64,000 nucleotides of DNA from Paraliobacillus zengyii (GTDB lineage Bacteria > Bacillota > Bacilli > Bacillales > Amphibacillaceae): the NCBI RefSeq assembly GCF_003268595.1, contig NZ_CP029797.1, forward strand, positions 2,067,501 through 2,131,500. Reading direction: 5' to 3'. A model generated the notes under the pieces. It worked only from the letters and a program-made list of their open reading frames with translations. It was not told the DNA's origin and did no database searches. Made by a program: the position numbers and the translations under genes. Below, piece by piece: positions 56,349 through 64,000 of the stretch (the first letter of the stretch is position 1; every line of letters starts with the position of its first letter).

Positions 56349-56372
56349 GTGAACACCTCCAAAACTTCTTTT

Positions 56373-56402
56373 TAGTATGGATCAGATCACAAGGAATCAT
56401 GC
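56373..56402 (-). promoter_or_regulatory. Sigma-G promoter of the spoVA operon
   Basis: On the minus strand GCATG (56398-56402) and CATACTA (56373-56379) are 18 bases apart, fully matching the sigma-G consensus GNATR-N18-CATNNTA. It lies 25 bases before spoVAA. Confidence 0.75.
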
Positions 56403-56488
56403 ATTTTAAAAACGATAAAGTTATTTTAAGCGGTTGTAGCTTTTTTGCCTCTTACCAATACTGATTATTAATTTGACCTGAACAAAAA

Positions 56489-56535
56489 AACTGCAAGCCC
56501 TTTGTTAGATATTATCTAACAAAGGGCTTGCAGTT
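56489..56535 (-). terminator. Strong terminator after sigF
   Basis: A perfect 22-bp stem (56489-56510 with 56514-56535) has a three-base loop and is followed by TTTTTTT on the minus strand. It separates the spoIIA operon from spoVA. Confidence 0.95.
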
Positions 56536-56552
56536 AGTTCTATAAAATACTT

Positions 56553-57302
56553 TTATATCTCAATCTGGTTTTTCATCCAGTCTAAGATTTTCTTTTCTAA
56601 TCGTGATACCTGTACTTGTGAAATCCCTAACCTTCGTGCAACTTCTGCCTGTGTTTGGTCTTGATAGTAACGTAAATAAACGATTAATCGTTCACGTTCA
56701 TCCAAATCACGTATCACTTCTTGAAGCGCAATTTTATCAAACCAATTGGTTTCTTGATCAGAAATCTGATCAAGAAGTGTAATTGGATCTCCATCATTCT
56801 CATATACTGTTTCATGGATTGAATGTGGCGTTTTGGCAGCTTCTTGTGCATGTACAACATCTTCAATAGATATCTCAAGCGCTTCTGCAATTTCAGAAAT
56901 CGTTGGCGATCTGCCTAACATTTTTGTTAATTCATCTTTTTTTCGCCTTATTTTATTACCTGTTTCTTTTAAAGAACGACTAACTTTCACGCTACCATCA
57001 TCACGCAAAAATCGCTGGATTTCTCCAATAATCATTGGCACTGCATAAGTTGAAAATCTAACATCATAAGATAGATCGAATTTATCAATTGATTTAAGTA
57101 AACCAATACAGCCAATTTGAAATAAATCATCTGGATCATATCCACGATTCATAAAGCGTTGAACAACAGACCAAACCAACCTTACATTTCGTTCAACCAA
57201 AATGTCTTTTGCATTTTGATCGCCCGCTTGGCTAAGACGAAGATATTCCTTTACCTCTTCATCACGCAACTGTTTGACATTATGAGTTTTATTTAATTCC
57301 AT
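56553..57302 (-). CDS. sigF: Sporulation sigma factor F
   Basis: First forespore-specific sigma factor, 249 residues. Region 2 has NVRLVWSVVQRFMNRGYDPDD-type sequence with LFQIGCIGLLKSIDKFDL; region 3 has GRSPTISEIAEALEIS; region 4 has QTQAEVARRLGISQVQVSRLEKK. It is held by SpoIIAB until SpoIIAA is dephosphorylated. It begins 17 bases after spoIIAB and is followed by a strong terminator, so spoVA is a separate unit. Confidence 0.98.
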   Translation of the reverse strand: MELNKTHNVKQLRDEEVKEYLRLSQAGDQNAKDILVERNVRLVWSVVQRFMNRGYDPDDLFQIGCIGLLKSIDKFDLSYDVRFSTYAVPMIIGEIQRFLRDDGSVKVSRSLKETGNKIRRKKDELTKMLGRSPTISEIAEALEISIEDVVHAQEAAKTPHSIHETVYENDGDPITLLDQISDQETNWFDKIALQEVIRDLDERERLIVYLRYYQDQTQAEVARRLGISQVQVSRLEKKILDWMKNQIEI

Positions 57303-57318
57303 TTTTTAGTCCATCCCC

Positions 57319-57759
57319 TTAATTGCATAAGGTTCGACTTTTATTAAAATGTTTGATCAATTTCACTATTGTTCCTTGACCACTTGTTGATTCAACTTCA
57401 ACTTTATCCATGAAATTTTCCATAATTGTAAAACCCATTCCCGATCTTTCTAACTCCGGTTTAGAAGTGTAAAGTGGTTCAATAGCTTGATCAATATCTG
57501 CAATACCTACACCTGTATCTCTAATAACAAGTTCTACTTGATCGTCATCAATCGAACAAGTCATATAAATCATTTCATTCGCATTATGGTTATAACCATG
57601 AATGATCGCATTCGTAACAGCTTCAGAAACCACTGTCTTTATTTCTGTTAATTCATCAAGTGTTGGATCTAGCTGGGAGACAAAAGCCGCAATAGTAACT
57701 CTGGCGAATGATTCGTTCGCACTAATACTAGAAAATTTAATGTCCATCTCATTCTTCAC
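57319..57759 (-). CDS. spoIIAB: Anti-sigma F factor and kinase SpoIIAB
   Basis: Binds SigF and phosphorylates SpoIIAA. The 146-residue GHKL ATPase has the N box [28 protein letters not shown] and the G box [15 protein letters not shown]. The start is GTG (MKNEMDIKF, same as B. subtilis) overlapping the spoIIAA stop as GTGA. It ends LCN as in Bacillus. Middle gene of the spoIIA operon. Confidence 0.98.
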   Translation of the reverse strand: MKNEMDIKFSSISANESFARVTIAAFVSQLDPTLDELTEIKTVVSEAVTNAIIHGYNHNANEMIYMTCSIDDDQVELVIRDTGVGIADIDQAIEPLYTSKPELERSGMGFTIMENFMDKVEVESTSGQGTIVKLIKHFNKSRTLCN

Positions 57760-58109
57760 GATGCCACCCCCAAACGAAGTAATGCAAATGACTCATTTTC
57801 TTCCAATCGAATAATCTTAAACAATCCAGATAACTCAAACAAGCGTTTTACAGCAGGAGAAATCGAACAAACTACCATTTCTCCGTCTCGTTGTTTTATT
57901 TCCTTATATCTGCCTAAGATAACTCCTAAGCCTGAACTATCCATGAAGGTTAATTGTTCTAAATTCATAATGACATGCTCGGTTTTTGTCTCTTTAATCA
58001 TAGTCTGCCATTCTTTTTTGAATTGTTCTGCTTCATGATGATCTAGTTCACCCGATAGCCTTACCAGCAATACATTTTCTTTCGTCTTCCAATCTGTTAT
58101 CAAGCTCAC
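57756..58109 (-). CDS. spoIIAA: Anti-anti-sigma F factor SpoIIAA
   Basis: STAS-domain protein that frees SigF from SpoIIAB when unphosphorylated. The 117-residue length equals that of B. subtilis, and the regulatory serine is Ser58 in [15 protein letters not shown]. The start is GTG at 58109, chosen because AGAGGAGG stands seven bases before it and the family N-terminus agrees. It overlaps spoIIAB by four bases. A sigma-H promoter lies upstream. Confidence 0.97.
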   Translation of the reverse strand: MSLITDWKTKENVLLVRLSGELDHHEAEQFKKEWQTMIKETKTEHVIMNLEQLTFMDSSGLGVILGRYKEIKQRDGEMVVCSISPAVKRLFELSGLFKIIRLEENESFALLRLGVAS

Positions 58110-58146
58110 TGTTTTTCCTCCTCTTATTCCTTTGTTCTTTGGTTTC

Positions 58147-58174
58147 TTTCTATTTTGTTTAATTGAATTCCTGC
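58147..58174 (-). promoter_or_regulatory. Probable sigma-H promoter of the spoIIA operon
   Basis: On the minus strand GCAGGAATT (58166-58174) fits the sigma-H -35 box well. AGAAA 14 bases later is a weak -10. TTTCGAA nearby at about 58197-58203 resembles a Spo0A box with one mismatch. B. subtilis spoIIA has this kind of promoter. Confidence 0.5.
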
Positions 58175-58214
58175 AACATGACAAAACTAGTGTTTATTCG
58201 AAACAAAATGATAC

Positions 58215-59399
58215 TTATCCCTCTTTTTTCACCAATTCCTTCATCGAGTATTTAAATAACTTCCAAACACTCGCTTCTTCAAGTGTTTCTTTTAATAGTA
58301 AAGGGGTTTCTGACAACAATTTCCCATCTTTCTTCACTTCTAATAAGCCAACTTGACTCCCCTTAGTTAAAGGTAATTGAATATCTTGATTTATTTTTAT
58401 ATTTGTTTCAATTCCAGATTGTTTTTCCCCTTTTTCTAATACAATTGAGACAGCATCTTCTGTAATAACATCTACTTCATCTTTATCAGCTTTAACCATT
58501 GAAATTTTCGTTACTGCTTGCTGTCCTTCATACAGTTGTTCTGTTTTATATTGAGAGAAAGCATAATCAAACATCTGTGTAACTGCTTGATTTCTTGCTT
58601 TAGTCGATTCAGCTCCAAGTGCAACTGCAATCACACGCATATTATCTTTTTTTGCAGTTGCAGTTAAACAATATTTTGCTTCTGAAGTGTAACCAGTTTT
58701 TAGTCCGTCCACACCATCATAAAACTTAACTAATTTATTTGTGTTTACTAACCAAAACTCATCTTCTGTACCTTTACGTAAATAATCTTCGTAAACACTT
58801 GTATACGTTGTAATTTCTTCATGCTTTAAAAGATCTTTTGCAATAATCGACATATCATATGCAGTTGAGTAGTGGTCTTCTGCTGGTAAACCAGTTGGAT
58901 TTTGGAAACGTGTATTTTCTAATCCTAGTTCTTTAGCCTTTTCATTCATCATTGTTACAAAAGCCGCTTCACTTCCAGCAATACGTTCTGCTAGAGCAAC
59001 ACTTGCATCATTACCTGAGGCCATAGCAATTCCTTTTAAAAGATCTTCAACCGTCATCTCCTCCCCTTCTTCTAAGAAGATTTGTGATCCACCCATAGAA
59101 GCTGCATATTCACTAACTCGAACTTTTTCAGTCAATGTTATTTTTTCATCATCCAATGCTTCCATTATTAAAATAAGTGTCATCATTTTTGTCATACTAG
59201 CTGGTGGTAATTGTTCATGTGCATTTTTTTCGTAAAATATTTTACCGGTATCTCTTTCGATTAAAATAGCAGAACTTGCGTTTTCAGCTAGTGCTAATTC
59301 ATCTGTTGTCGATTCATTTTCATTTGCGTTTGTCACCATTGGTTGGAAATAAAATAATAATAGTAACATCGTTAATAGTAGGACTGTTCTTTTCATCAT
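58215..59399 (-). CDS. dacF: D-alanyl-D-alanine carboxypeptidase DacF
   Basis: Forespore-linked penicillin-binding carboxypeptidase. The 394-residue precursor has a signal peptide (about 1-25) and active-site motifs SMTK (68-71), SGN in GIAMASGNDASVAL, and KTG in DGLKTGYTSEAKY. It retains the full C-terminal beta domain and anchor, unlike the shorter DacB in this window. It is adjacent to the spoIIA operon, as in B. subtilis, and probably read separately. Confidence 0.96.
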   Translation of the reverse strand: MMKRTVLLLTMLLLLFYFQPMVTNANENESTTDELALAENASSAILIERDTGKIFYEKNAHEQLPPASMTKMMTLILIMEALDDEKITLTEKVRVSEYAASMGGSQIFLEEGEEMTVEDLLKGIAMASGNDASVALAERIAGSEAAFVTMMNEKAKELGLENTRFQNPTGLPAEDHYSTAYDMSIIAKDLLKHEEITTYTSVYEDYLRKGTEDEFWLVNTNKLVKFYDGVDGLKTGYTSEAKYCLTATAKKDNMRVIAVALGAESTKARNQAVTQMFDYAFSQYKTEQLYEGQQAVTKISMVKADKDEVDVITEDAVSIVLEKGEKQSGIETNIKINQDIQLPLTKGSQVGLLEVKKDGKLLSETPLLLKETLEEASVWKLFKYSMKELVKKEG

Positions 59400-59461
59400 G
59401 TGTAAACCTCCAAATACGTAATGTTCATATTTTTTCCATAAACCGTGATTTTTATAACAAA

Positions 59462-59494
59462 AAAAACACCTGAATTAAAAATTCAGGTGTTTTT
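59462..59494. terminator. Terminator between pdp and dacF
   Basis: AAAAACACCTGAATT (59462-59476) pairs perfectly with AATTCAGGTGTTTTT (59480-59494), a 15-bp stem with a three-base loop. It ends the pdp transcript. Confidence 0.9.
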
Positions 59495-59533
59495 CTGTTC
59501 TCTATTCTATTGGAGGTAGTCTTTTTCTTGATA

Positions 59534-60835
59534 TTATTTAATAACCTGATAGATTAAATCAAGTCCAGCTACTTTTTTATCAGATATAGTATATGCCTGT
59601 TGCATCGTTTCTTCGGACTGCCCAGCAACCTGTGTATCACTAAATAATATAGCAATTGGGTCATCAATAGCTACGTGATCGCCTAATTTTTTTAGAAGTC
59701 TAATGCCAACACCATGATTAATAATATCTTCTTTGGTAGCTCTCCCAGCTCCTAAATGCATAGCAGCTATTCCAATTAATTCAGCGTCCATAGAGGATAT
59801 ATAACCTGTTTCTTTCGCTTTAATTTCTATCTCATATGAAGCTTTAGGAAGCTTATCAGGATCATCAATTACACTAATATCTCCACCTTGTGCTTCTACA
59901 AATGAGCGAAATGCTTGAAAAGCTTTCCCATTATCAAGGTTTTTCTCTAACTCGATATAAGCCGTTTCATAAGAATCAAAGACTTCAGCTAATACCGTCA
60001 TATGTGCTGCTAATTCAAGCGATAATCTTCGCAAATCAGGTATATTCTTTCCTTGAAGAACGTCAATCGCTTCCTTCACCTCATTTGCATTGCCAATTTC
60101 ATGGCCTAATGGTTGGTTCATATCACTTATTACTGCAATCGTATTCCGACCTAAATGTTTTCCGATAGTTACCATTTGTTGTGCTAAAGCTTGTGATTCT
60201 TTCATAGTTTTCATAAAAGCACCAGAACCAGTTTTTACGTCTAAGACAATACTATCGGCACCAGATGCTAGTTTTTTACTCATAATTGAACCTGCAATTA
60301 ATGGAATTGAATCGACTGTTCCAGTCACATCACGTAATGCATATAATTTCTTATCTGCAGGAGCTAAATTACCTGTTTGACCTGCAACTGCTAATTTATA
60401 TGTATTTACTTGTTCAATAAAAGCTTCTTTATCTAATTCGATTGTGAATCCAGGAATCGATTCTAATTTATCTAATGTACCACCAGTGTGTCCTAAACCT
60501 CTTCCAGACATTTTAGCTACAGGAACCCCTACAGACGCTACTAAAGGACCAACAATAAATGTCGTCTTATCTCCAACACCACCTGTAGAGTGCTTGTCTA
60601 CTATATGGCCTTCTATAGCAGACAAATCAATTGTTTCACCTGAGGCAACCATAGCCTCTGTTAAATCCGCAGTCTCTTTTTCATTCATTCCGGAGTTATA
60701 AATTGACATTAACAAAGCAGAAACTTGATAATCAGGAATTGTTCCTTCTGTATAGCCATCAATAAAAAAAGATATCTCTTCTTTTGTTAACGCATGTCCA
60801 TTTCGTTTTTTTAATATAACATCAACCATTCGCAT
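59534..60835 (-). CDS. pdp: Pyrimidine-nucleoside phosphorylase
   Basis: Splits uridine, deoxyuridine and thymidine to base and (deoxy)ribose 1-phosphate. The 433-residue enzyme equals the B. subtilis length. It has KHSTGGVGDKTTFIVGPLVAS, MSGRGLGHTGGTLDKLE and the KTGSGAFMKT phosphate motif. The ATG at 60835 follows AGAGGTG by six bases; a GTG at 60844 overlaps that site. It follows punA by 28 bases in a deoB-punA-pdp salvage operon. Confidence 0.97.
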   Translation of the reverse strand: MRMVDVILKKRNGHALTKEEISFFIDGYTEGTIPDYQVSALLMSIYNSGMNEKETADLTEAMVASGETIDLSAIEGHIVDKHSTGGVGDKTTFIVGPLVASVGVPVAKMSGRGLGHTGGTLDKLESIPGFTIELDKEAFIEQVNTYKLAVAGQTGNLAPADKKLYALRDVTGTVDSIPLIAGSIMSKKLASGADSIVLDVKTGSGAFMKTMKESQALAQQMVTIGKHLGRNTIAVISDMNQPLGHEIGNANEVKEAIDVLQGKNIPDLRRLSLELAAHMTVLAEVFDSYETAYIELEKNLDNGKAFQAFRSFVEAQGGDISVIDDPDKLPKASYEIEIKAKETGYISSMDAELIGIAAMHLGAGRATKEDIINHGVGIRLLKKLGDHVAIDDPIAILFSDTQVAGQSEETMQQAYTISDKKVAGLDLIYQVIK

Positions 60836-60863
60836 TCTATTCACCTCTTATCTACAGATTATT

Positions 60864-61682
60864 TTAAACTAATGTTTTCACCATTTCTTTTACAAAAGTT
60901 AAGAAATCTTGTTTCACTCTTGTTGTAGTTTCAATAACTTCTTGATGATTAAGTGGTTGATCTAGAATACCTGCTGCCATATTAGATATACAAGATATTC
61001 CCAAAACGGATAGACCGGCGTGGTTTGCAACAATAACTTCTGGTACGGTTGACATACCAACAGCATCTCCACCCAAATAACGTAACATTCTCACTTCTGC
61101 TCCAGTTTCATATGATGGTCCAGTATTTCCAACATATACACCAGTTTGAACCTTTAAATTTAATTGCTTTGCAGTGTCTTTTGCGTGCGTGATTAATTCT
61201 CTATTATAGGCTTGTGACATATCAGGAAAACGGTCACCTAATTTATCATCATTTGGACCGATTAAAGGATTCGTTCCCATATTATTAATATGATCTTCAA
61301 TTAACATTAAATCTCCTGGTTCAAATGATTCATTAATTCCTCCTGCTGCATTTGTCACGAACAATTGTTTAATGCCCAATTCTCTCATTACAAGAACTGG
61401 AAAAGTAACTTGTTCCATTGTATACCCTTCATAAAAATGGAATCGTCCTTGCATTGCAATTACTTGTTTTCCTTCTAAATTACCAATTACAAGTTGTCCT
61501 TTATGACCAGAAACCGTCGATACAGGAAAATGTGGAATATCTGCGTAAGGTATAGAAACAGCATCTGTTATCTCATCTGCCAACACGCCTAAACCTGAGC
61601 CTAAAATTAAACCAATTGTAGGCTGTACCTTAAGTTTCTCTTTTATAAATGTTTGTGCTTCTATTACTTGTTTTCTATCCAT
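60864..61682 (-). CDS. punA: Purine-nucleoside phosphorylase I (guanosine/inosine type)
   Basis: Trimeric phosphorylase of 272 residues that splits inosine and guanosine. Motifs are LGSGLGVLADEI, FHFYEGYTMEQV, NAAGGINESFEPGDLMLIEDH, YVGNTGPSYETGAEVRML and ISCISNMAAGI. B. subtilis calls it pupG. It begins 11 bases after deoB and precedes pdp, which fits joint catabolism of nucleosides with phosphopentomutase. Confidence 0.96.
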   Translation of the reverse strand: MDRKQVIEAQTFIKEKLKVQPTIGLILGSGLGVLADEITDAVSIPYADIPHFPVSTVSGHKGQLVIGNLEGKQVIAMQGRFHFYEGYTMEQVTFPVLVMRELGIKQLFVTNAAGGINESFEPGDLMLIEDHINNMGTNPLIGPNDDKLGDRFPDMSQAYNRELITHAKDTAKQLNLKVQTGVYVGNTGPSYETGAEVRMLRYLGGDAVGMSTVPEVIVANHAGLSVLGISCISNMAAGILDQPLNHQEVIETTTRVKQDFLTFVKEMVKTLV

Positions 61683-61693
61683 ATTTATCCCCC

Positions 61694-62872
61694 TTATTTA
61701 ATATCTTTCAAAAAACTTTCTCCATATTTAGGCATGCTTATTCCAAAGTTTTCGGCCACAGTAGCACCAATATCGGCAAAAGTTTGACGAATAGGTAGTT
61801 CTTGACCTGATTCTATTGCCTGATGATGAACAAGTAAAGGCACATATTCTCTAGTATGATCTGTTCCATGATGAATCGGATCATTTCCATGATCAGCTGT
61901 AATAATTAAAAGATCATCTGCCCGTAATTTGTTCAACACTTCTGGTAAACGAGCATCAAAAGTCTCTAGTGCTTCACCATATCCTTTTGGATCGCGTCTG
62001 TGTCCATATTTTGCATCAAAATCAACTAAATTCAAAAAGTTTAAGCCTTGAAAATCCTTGTCCATAGATTGAATGAATTTTTCCATGCCATCATCGTTAT
62101 CATCCGTTCTAATCGATTCAGTAACTCCTTCACTATCAAAAATATCAGAAATTTTACCAAGTGCAACCACGTCAAAAGAAGCATCTTGTAATTCGTTCAT
62201 TACTGTTCGACCGAATGGTTTTAACGCATAGTCATGTCGATTAGAAGTACGCTCAAAAGCACCTGGCTTTCCTGTAAATGGTCGCGTGATGATTCGTCCG
62301 ACCATGTATTTATCATTTTTCGTTAGTTCACGTGCTATCTCACAAATTCTATATTGTTCCTCAATAGGTATGACATCTTCATGTGCTGCGATTTGTAACA
62401 CAGAATCAGCAGAAGTATAGACGATAAGAGCCCCTGTCTCCATGTGTTCTTGACCAAGTTCTTTAATTATTTCTGTACCAGAAGCTGGTTTATTACCTAT
62501 AATTTTACGACCAGTACGTTCTTCTATTTCTTTTAGTAAATCATCTGGAAACCCATCTGGAAATGTTTGAAAAGGCTGATCAATAAATAAACCCATCATT
62601 TCCCAATGACCAGTCATTGTATCTTTTCCATTTGATGCTTCTTGCATTTTTGTGTAATGTGCTAAAGGTTTAGAAGCTTTCTCAATACCCTCAATTTCTC
62701 TAATATTACTAAGCCCCATTTTTCCAATGGTCGGCATATGTAAACCGTTCATATGCGAAGCAATATGACCTAATGTATCTGCACCAACATCATTAAACTT
62801 TGGAGCGTCTGGTGCTTCTCCTATACCAACTGAATCCATTACAATTAAAAATATGCGTTTAAATGGTGCCAT
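61694..62872 (-). CDS. deoB: Phosphopentomutase
   Basis: Interconverts ribose 1-phosphate and ribose 5-phosphate, and the deoxy forms. The 392-residue alkaline-phosphatase-superfamily enzyme has the metal-binding [13 protein letters not shown] near the start, [15 protein letters not shown] and ADHGNDP later. It starts behind AGGAGG. B. subtilis calls it drm. It heads the operon with punA and pdp and lies between xerD and punA, as expected. Confidence 0.97.
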   Translation of the reverse strand: MAPFKRIFLIVMDSVGIGEAPDAPKFNDVGADTLGHIASHMNGLHMPTIGKMGLSNIREIEGIEKASKPLAHYTKMQEASNGKDTMTGHWEMMGLFIDQPFQTFPDGFPDDLLKEIEERTGRKIIGNKPASGTEIIKELGQEHMETGALIVYTSADSVLQIAAHEDVIPIEEQYRICEIARELTKNDKYMVGRIITRPFTGKPGAFERTSNRHDYALKPFGRTVMNELQDASFDVVALGKISDIFDSEGVTESIRTDDNDDGMEKFIQSMDKDFQGLNFLNLVDFDAKYGHRRDPKGYGEALETFDARLPEVLNKLRADDLLIITADHGNDPIHHGTDHTREYVPLLVHHQAIESGQELPIRQTFADIGATVAENFGISMPKYGESFLKDIK

Positions 62873-62902
62873 TATTACGTCCTCCTAGTTTTTCTGTTTA
62901 GC

Positions 62903-63790
62903 TTATGCTCTTGGATGATAACTTGAATATATATCCTTTAGCCTTGCTTTAGAGACATGGGTATATATTTGAGTAGTTGAAATATCAGCATGTCCTAACA
63001 TTTCTTGAACGGATCTAAGATCTGCTCCGTTTTCAAGTAAGTGTGTGGCAAATGAATGTCTTAACGTGTGTGGCGTTATTTCCTTCTTAATGCCAACATC
63101 TCTTGCAACCCCTTTTAATATCTTCCAAAACCCTTGTCTTGAGAGCGGATTACCATGATGATTAACAAATAATTGGTCAATTTTTTTGTGTTTGACCAAT
63201 TGTTCTCGACTATTTGTCAAGTAATTTTCTATTGCATCTTTTGCGATATCACCTAATGGAACGATTCTCTCCTTGCCACCTTTTCCAAGACAACCAACAA
63301 ACCCCATCATTAGATGTAAATCACTTACCTTTATCTGAATTAATTCAGACACTCTTAAACCAGTAGCGTAAAGCATTTCTAACATTGCTTTATTACGAAT
63401 GGTTAACGAATTCGGAGTAGGGATCATCAATAGCGTATCTATCTCTCTTGTTGAAAGAACTTTTGGTAGCGTTCGAGCCTTCTTAGGTGATTCAATATGT
63501 AAACTAGCATCCGCTAAAAATTGATATTCTCTAACTAAAAATTGGTGAAATAGTCTTATAGTTGAGAGTGCGCGGGCAATAGTTGCTTGTGAACGATCAT
63601 GGTCCTTGAGATCATAAAGATAGTTTAATATATGACTACGGTCAACTTGTTTCCAATCTGATAGTTGACAATTCGTTTGTAAAAACGAACAATATTTTTT
63701 TATGTCGCGCCGGTAAGATTGTAACGTGTTAACTGATAGTCCTCTTTCTATTTGTAAGTAATGAAAAAAGTCATCAATAATATCTTGCAT
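62903..63790 (-). CDS. xerD: Site-specific tyrosine recombinase XerD
   Basis: Resolves chromosome dimers at dif with its partner XerC (CodV). The 295-residue protein has an N-terminal SAM-like domain (1-85) and a catalytic domain with [13 protein letters not shown] (first Arg), [12 protein letters not shown] (HxxR), [15 protein letters not shown] with the nucleophilic Tyr. B. subtilis calls it ripX. It lies between deoB and yqzK as usual. Not a phage integrase by context. Confidence 0.96.
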   Translation of the reverse strand: MQDIIDDFFHYLQIERGLSVNTLQSYRRDIKKYCSFLQTNCQLSDWKQVDRSHILNYLYDLKDHDRSQATIARALSTIRLFHQFLVREYQFLADASLHIESPKKARTLPKVLSTREIDTLLMIPTPNSLTIRNKAMLEMLYATGLRVSELIQIKVSDLHLMMGFVGCLGKGGKERIVPLGDIAKDAIENYLTNSREQLVKHKKIDQLFVNHHGNPLSRQGFWKILKGVARDVGIKKEITPHTLRHSFATHLLENGADLRSVQEMLGHADISTTQIYTHVSKARLKDIYSSYHPRA

Positions 63791-63793
63791 TTG

Positions 63794-64000
63794 CTATTCC
63801 CCTATTCGAAAAAAGATTGATAATCGATCAATCCAATCATGTTGTTCCTGTTGAATCACTTTTACAGCTTTTCCTTCTGGTGGATCATAGCGATGATAAT
63901 TTTGGTATTCCACCTCCATAGCTCGCAATCCGAAATAGAATAAAGAAGTGCAAAGTAAGAATAGTAAAAATAGTTTCATTGTGTCTTTCATATAGCGCAT
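63794..64000 (-). CDS. yqzK: DUF4227 membrane protein YqzK
   Basis: A 68-residue protein with one membrane helix (about 8-27) and the family stretch VEYQNYHRYDPPEGKAVKV. It starts at an ATG formed by the last three bases of the window, so the true start could lie further upstream beyond the edge. It ends three bases before xerD, consistent with the B. subtilis order spoIIM-yqzK-xerD. The role is unknown. Confidence 0.8.
   Translation of the reverse strand: MRYMKDTMKLFLLFLLCTSLFYFGLRAMEVEYQNYHRYDPPEGKAVKVIQQEQHDWIDRLSIFFRIGE

Noticed and set aside
62903..63790. Phage or island integrase
   Set aside because: The tyrosine recombinase is XerD by sequence and by its place beside yqzK and deoB; no tRNA or attachment site is present.

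Overview
The window is 64 kb of AT-rich Firmicute chromosome carrying a conserved core block of an endospore-forming Bacillaceae. Nearly every gene has a recognisable Bacillus subtilis counterpart in the same relative order, and almost all lie on the minus strand. Sporulation and germination genes (spoIIA operon, spoVA, spoIVA, spmAB, dacB, dacF, sleB-ypeB, cotJ), mtrB/hbs, resDE-sigX and bacillithiol reductase ypdA place it in Bacillaceae. The gene content would suit an Oceanobacillus/Gracilibacillus/Paraliobacillus-type organism, but the genus is inference.

Layout from left to right. 1-2371: ypjA (cut by the edge), ypiB, ypiA. 2372-3159: a gene-free stretch with two palindromic repeat units. 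3160-13965: the aromatic supraoperon (aroA, tyrA, hisC, aroH, aroB, aroC), cheR, ndk, the menaquinone side-chain and methylation genes (hepT, menG, hepS), mtrB and hbs. 14284-23335: spoIVA, a SpoVIF-like gene, gpsA, der, a YIEGIA membrane protein with its small partner, yphA, rpsA-like, plsC, cmk. 23587-31060: motI, ypeB, sleB, prsW, ansA (plus strand), ypdA, mecB, an AcuB-like CBS/ACT protein. 31202-36596: the cotJABC operon (plus), ypbE-ypbD-recS-ypbB, ferredoxin (plus). 36671-42071: rsiX-sigX, a cobalamin-riboswitch operon (ECF S component and DUF4430 lipoprotein), resE-resD. 42202-47971: rluB, spmB, spmA, dacB, a superoxide dismutase, scpB, scpA, ribT. 48034-51235: a non-syntenic insert with an SgrR-type regulator and a frameshifted EamA transporter. 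51306-64000: ppiB, lysA, spoVAF-AEA-AB-AA, sigF-spoIIAB-spoIIAA, dacF, pdp, punA, deoB, xerD, yqzK.

The most informative signal is what is missing from otherwise intact synteny. qcrABC is absent between ypiB and ypjA. resABC is absent between rluB and resD. The trp genes are absent between aroH and hisC. mtrA is absent between hbs and mtrB. The riboflavin genes are absent between ribT and ppiB. spoVAC-AD-AEb are absent inside the spoVA operon. The paired absence of the cytochrome bc complex and the cytochrome c maturation genes, while menaquinone genes and resDE remain, suggests a respiratory chain without the cytochrome c branch. The riboflavin genes are replaced by the sgrR/eamA segment, which is bounded by imperfect 17-bp direct repeats.

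Regulatory signals that can be read include a full cobalamin riboswitch with a terminator platform, a sigma-E promoter before spoIVA, a sigma-G promoter before spoVAA, a probable sigma-H promoter before spoIIAA, and many intrinsic terminators, several overlapping stop codons. All absences are statements about these loci only; the genes could lie elsewhere in the genome.
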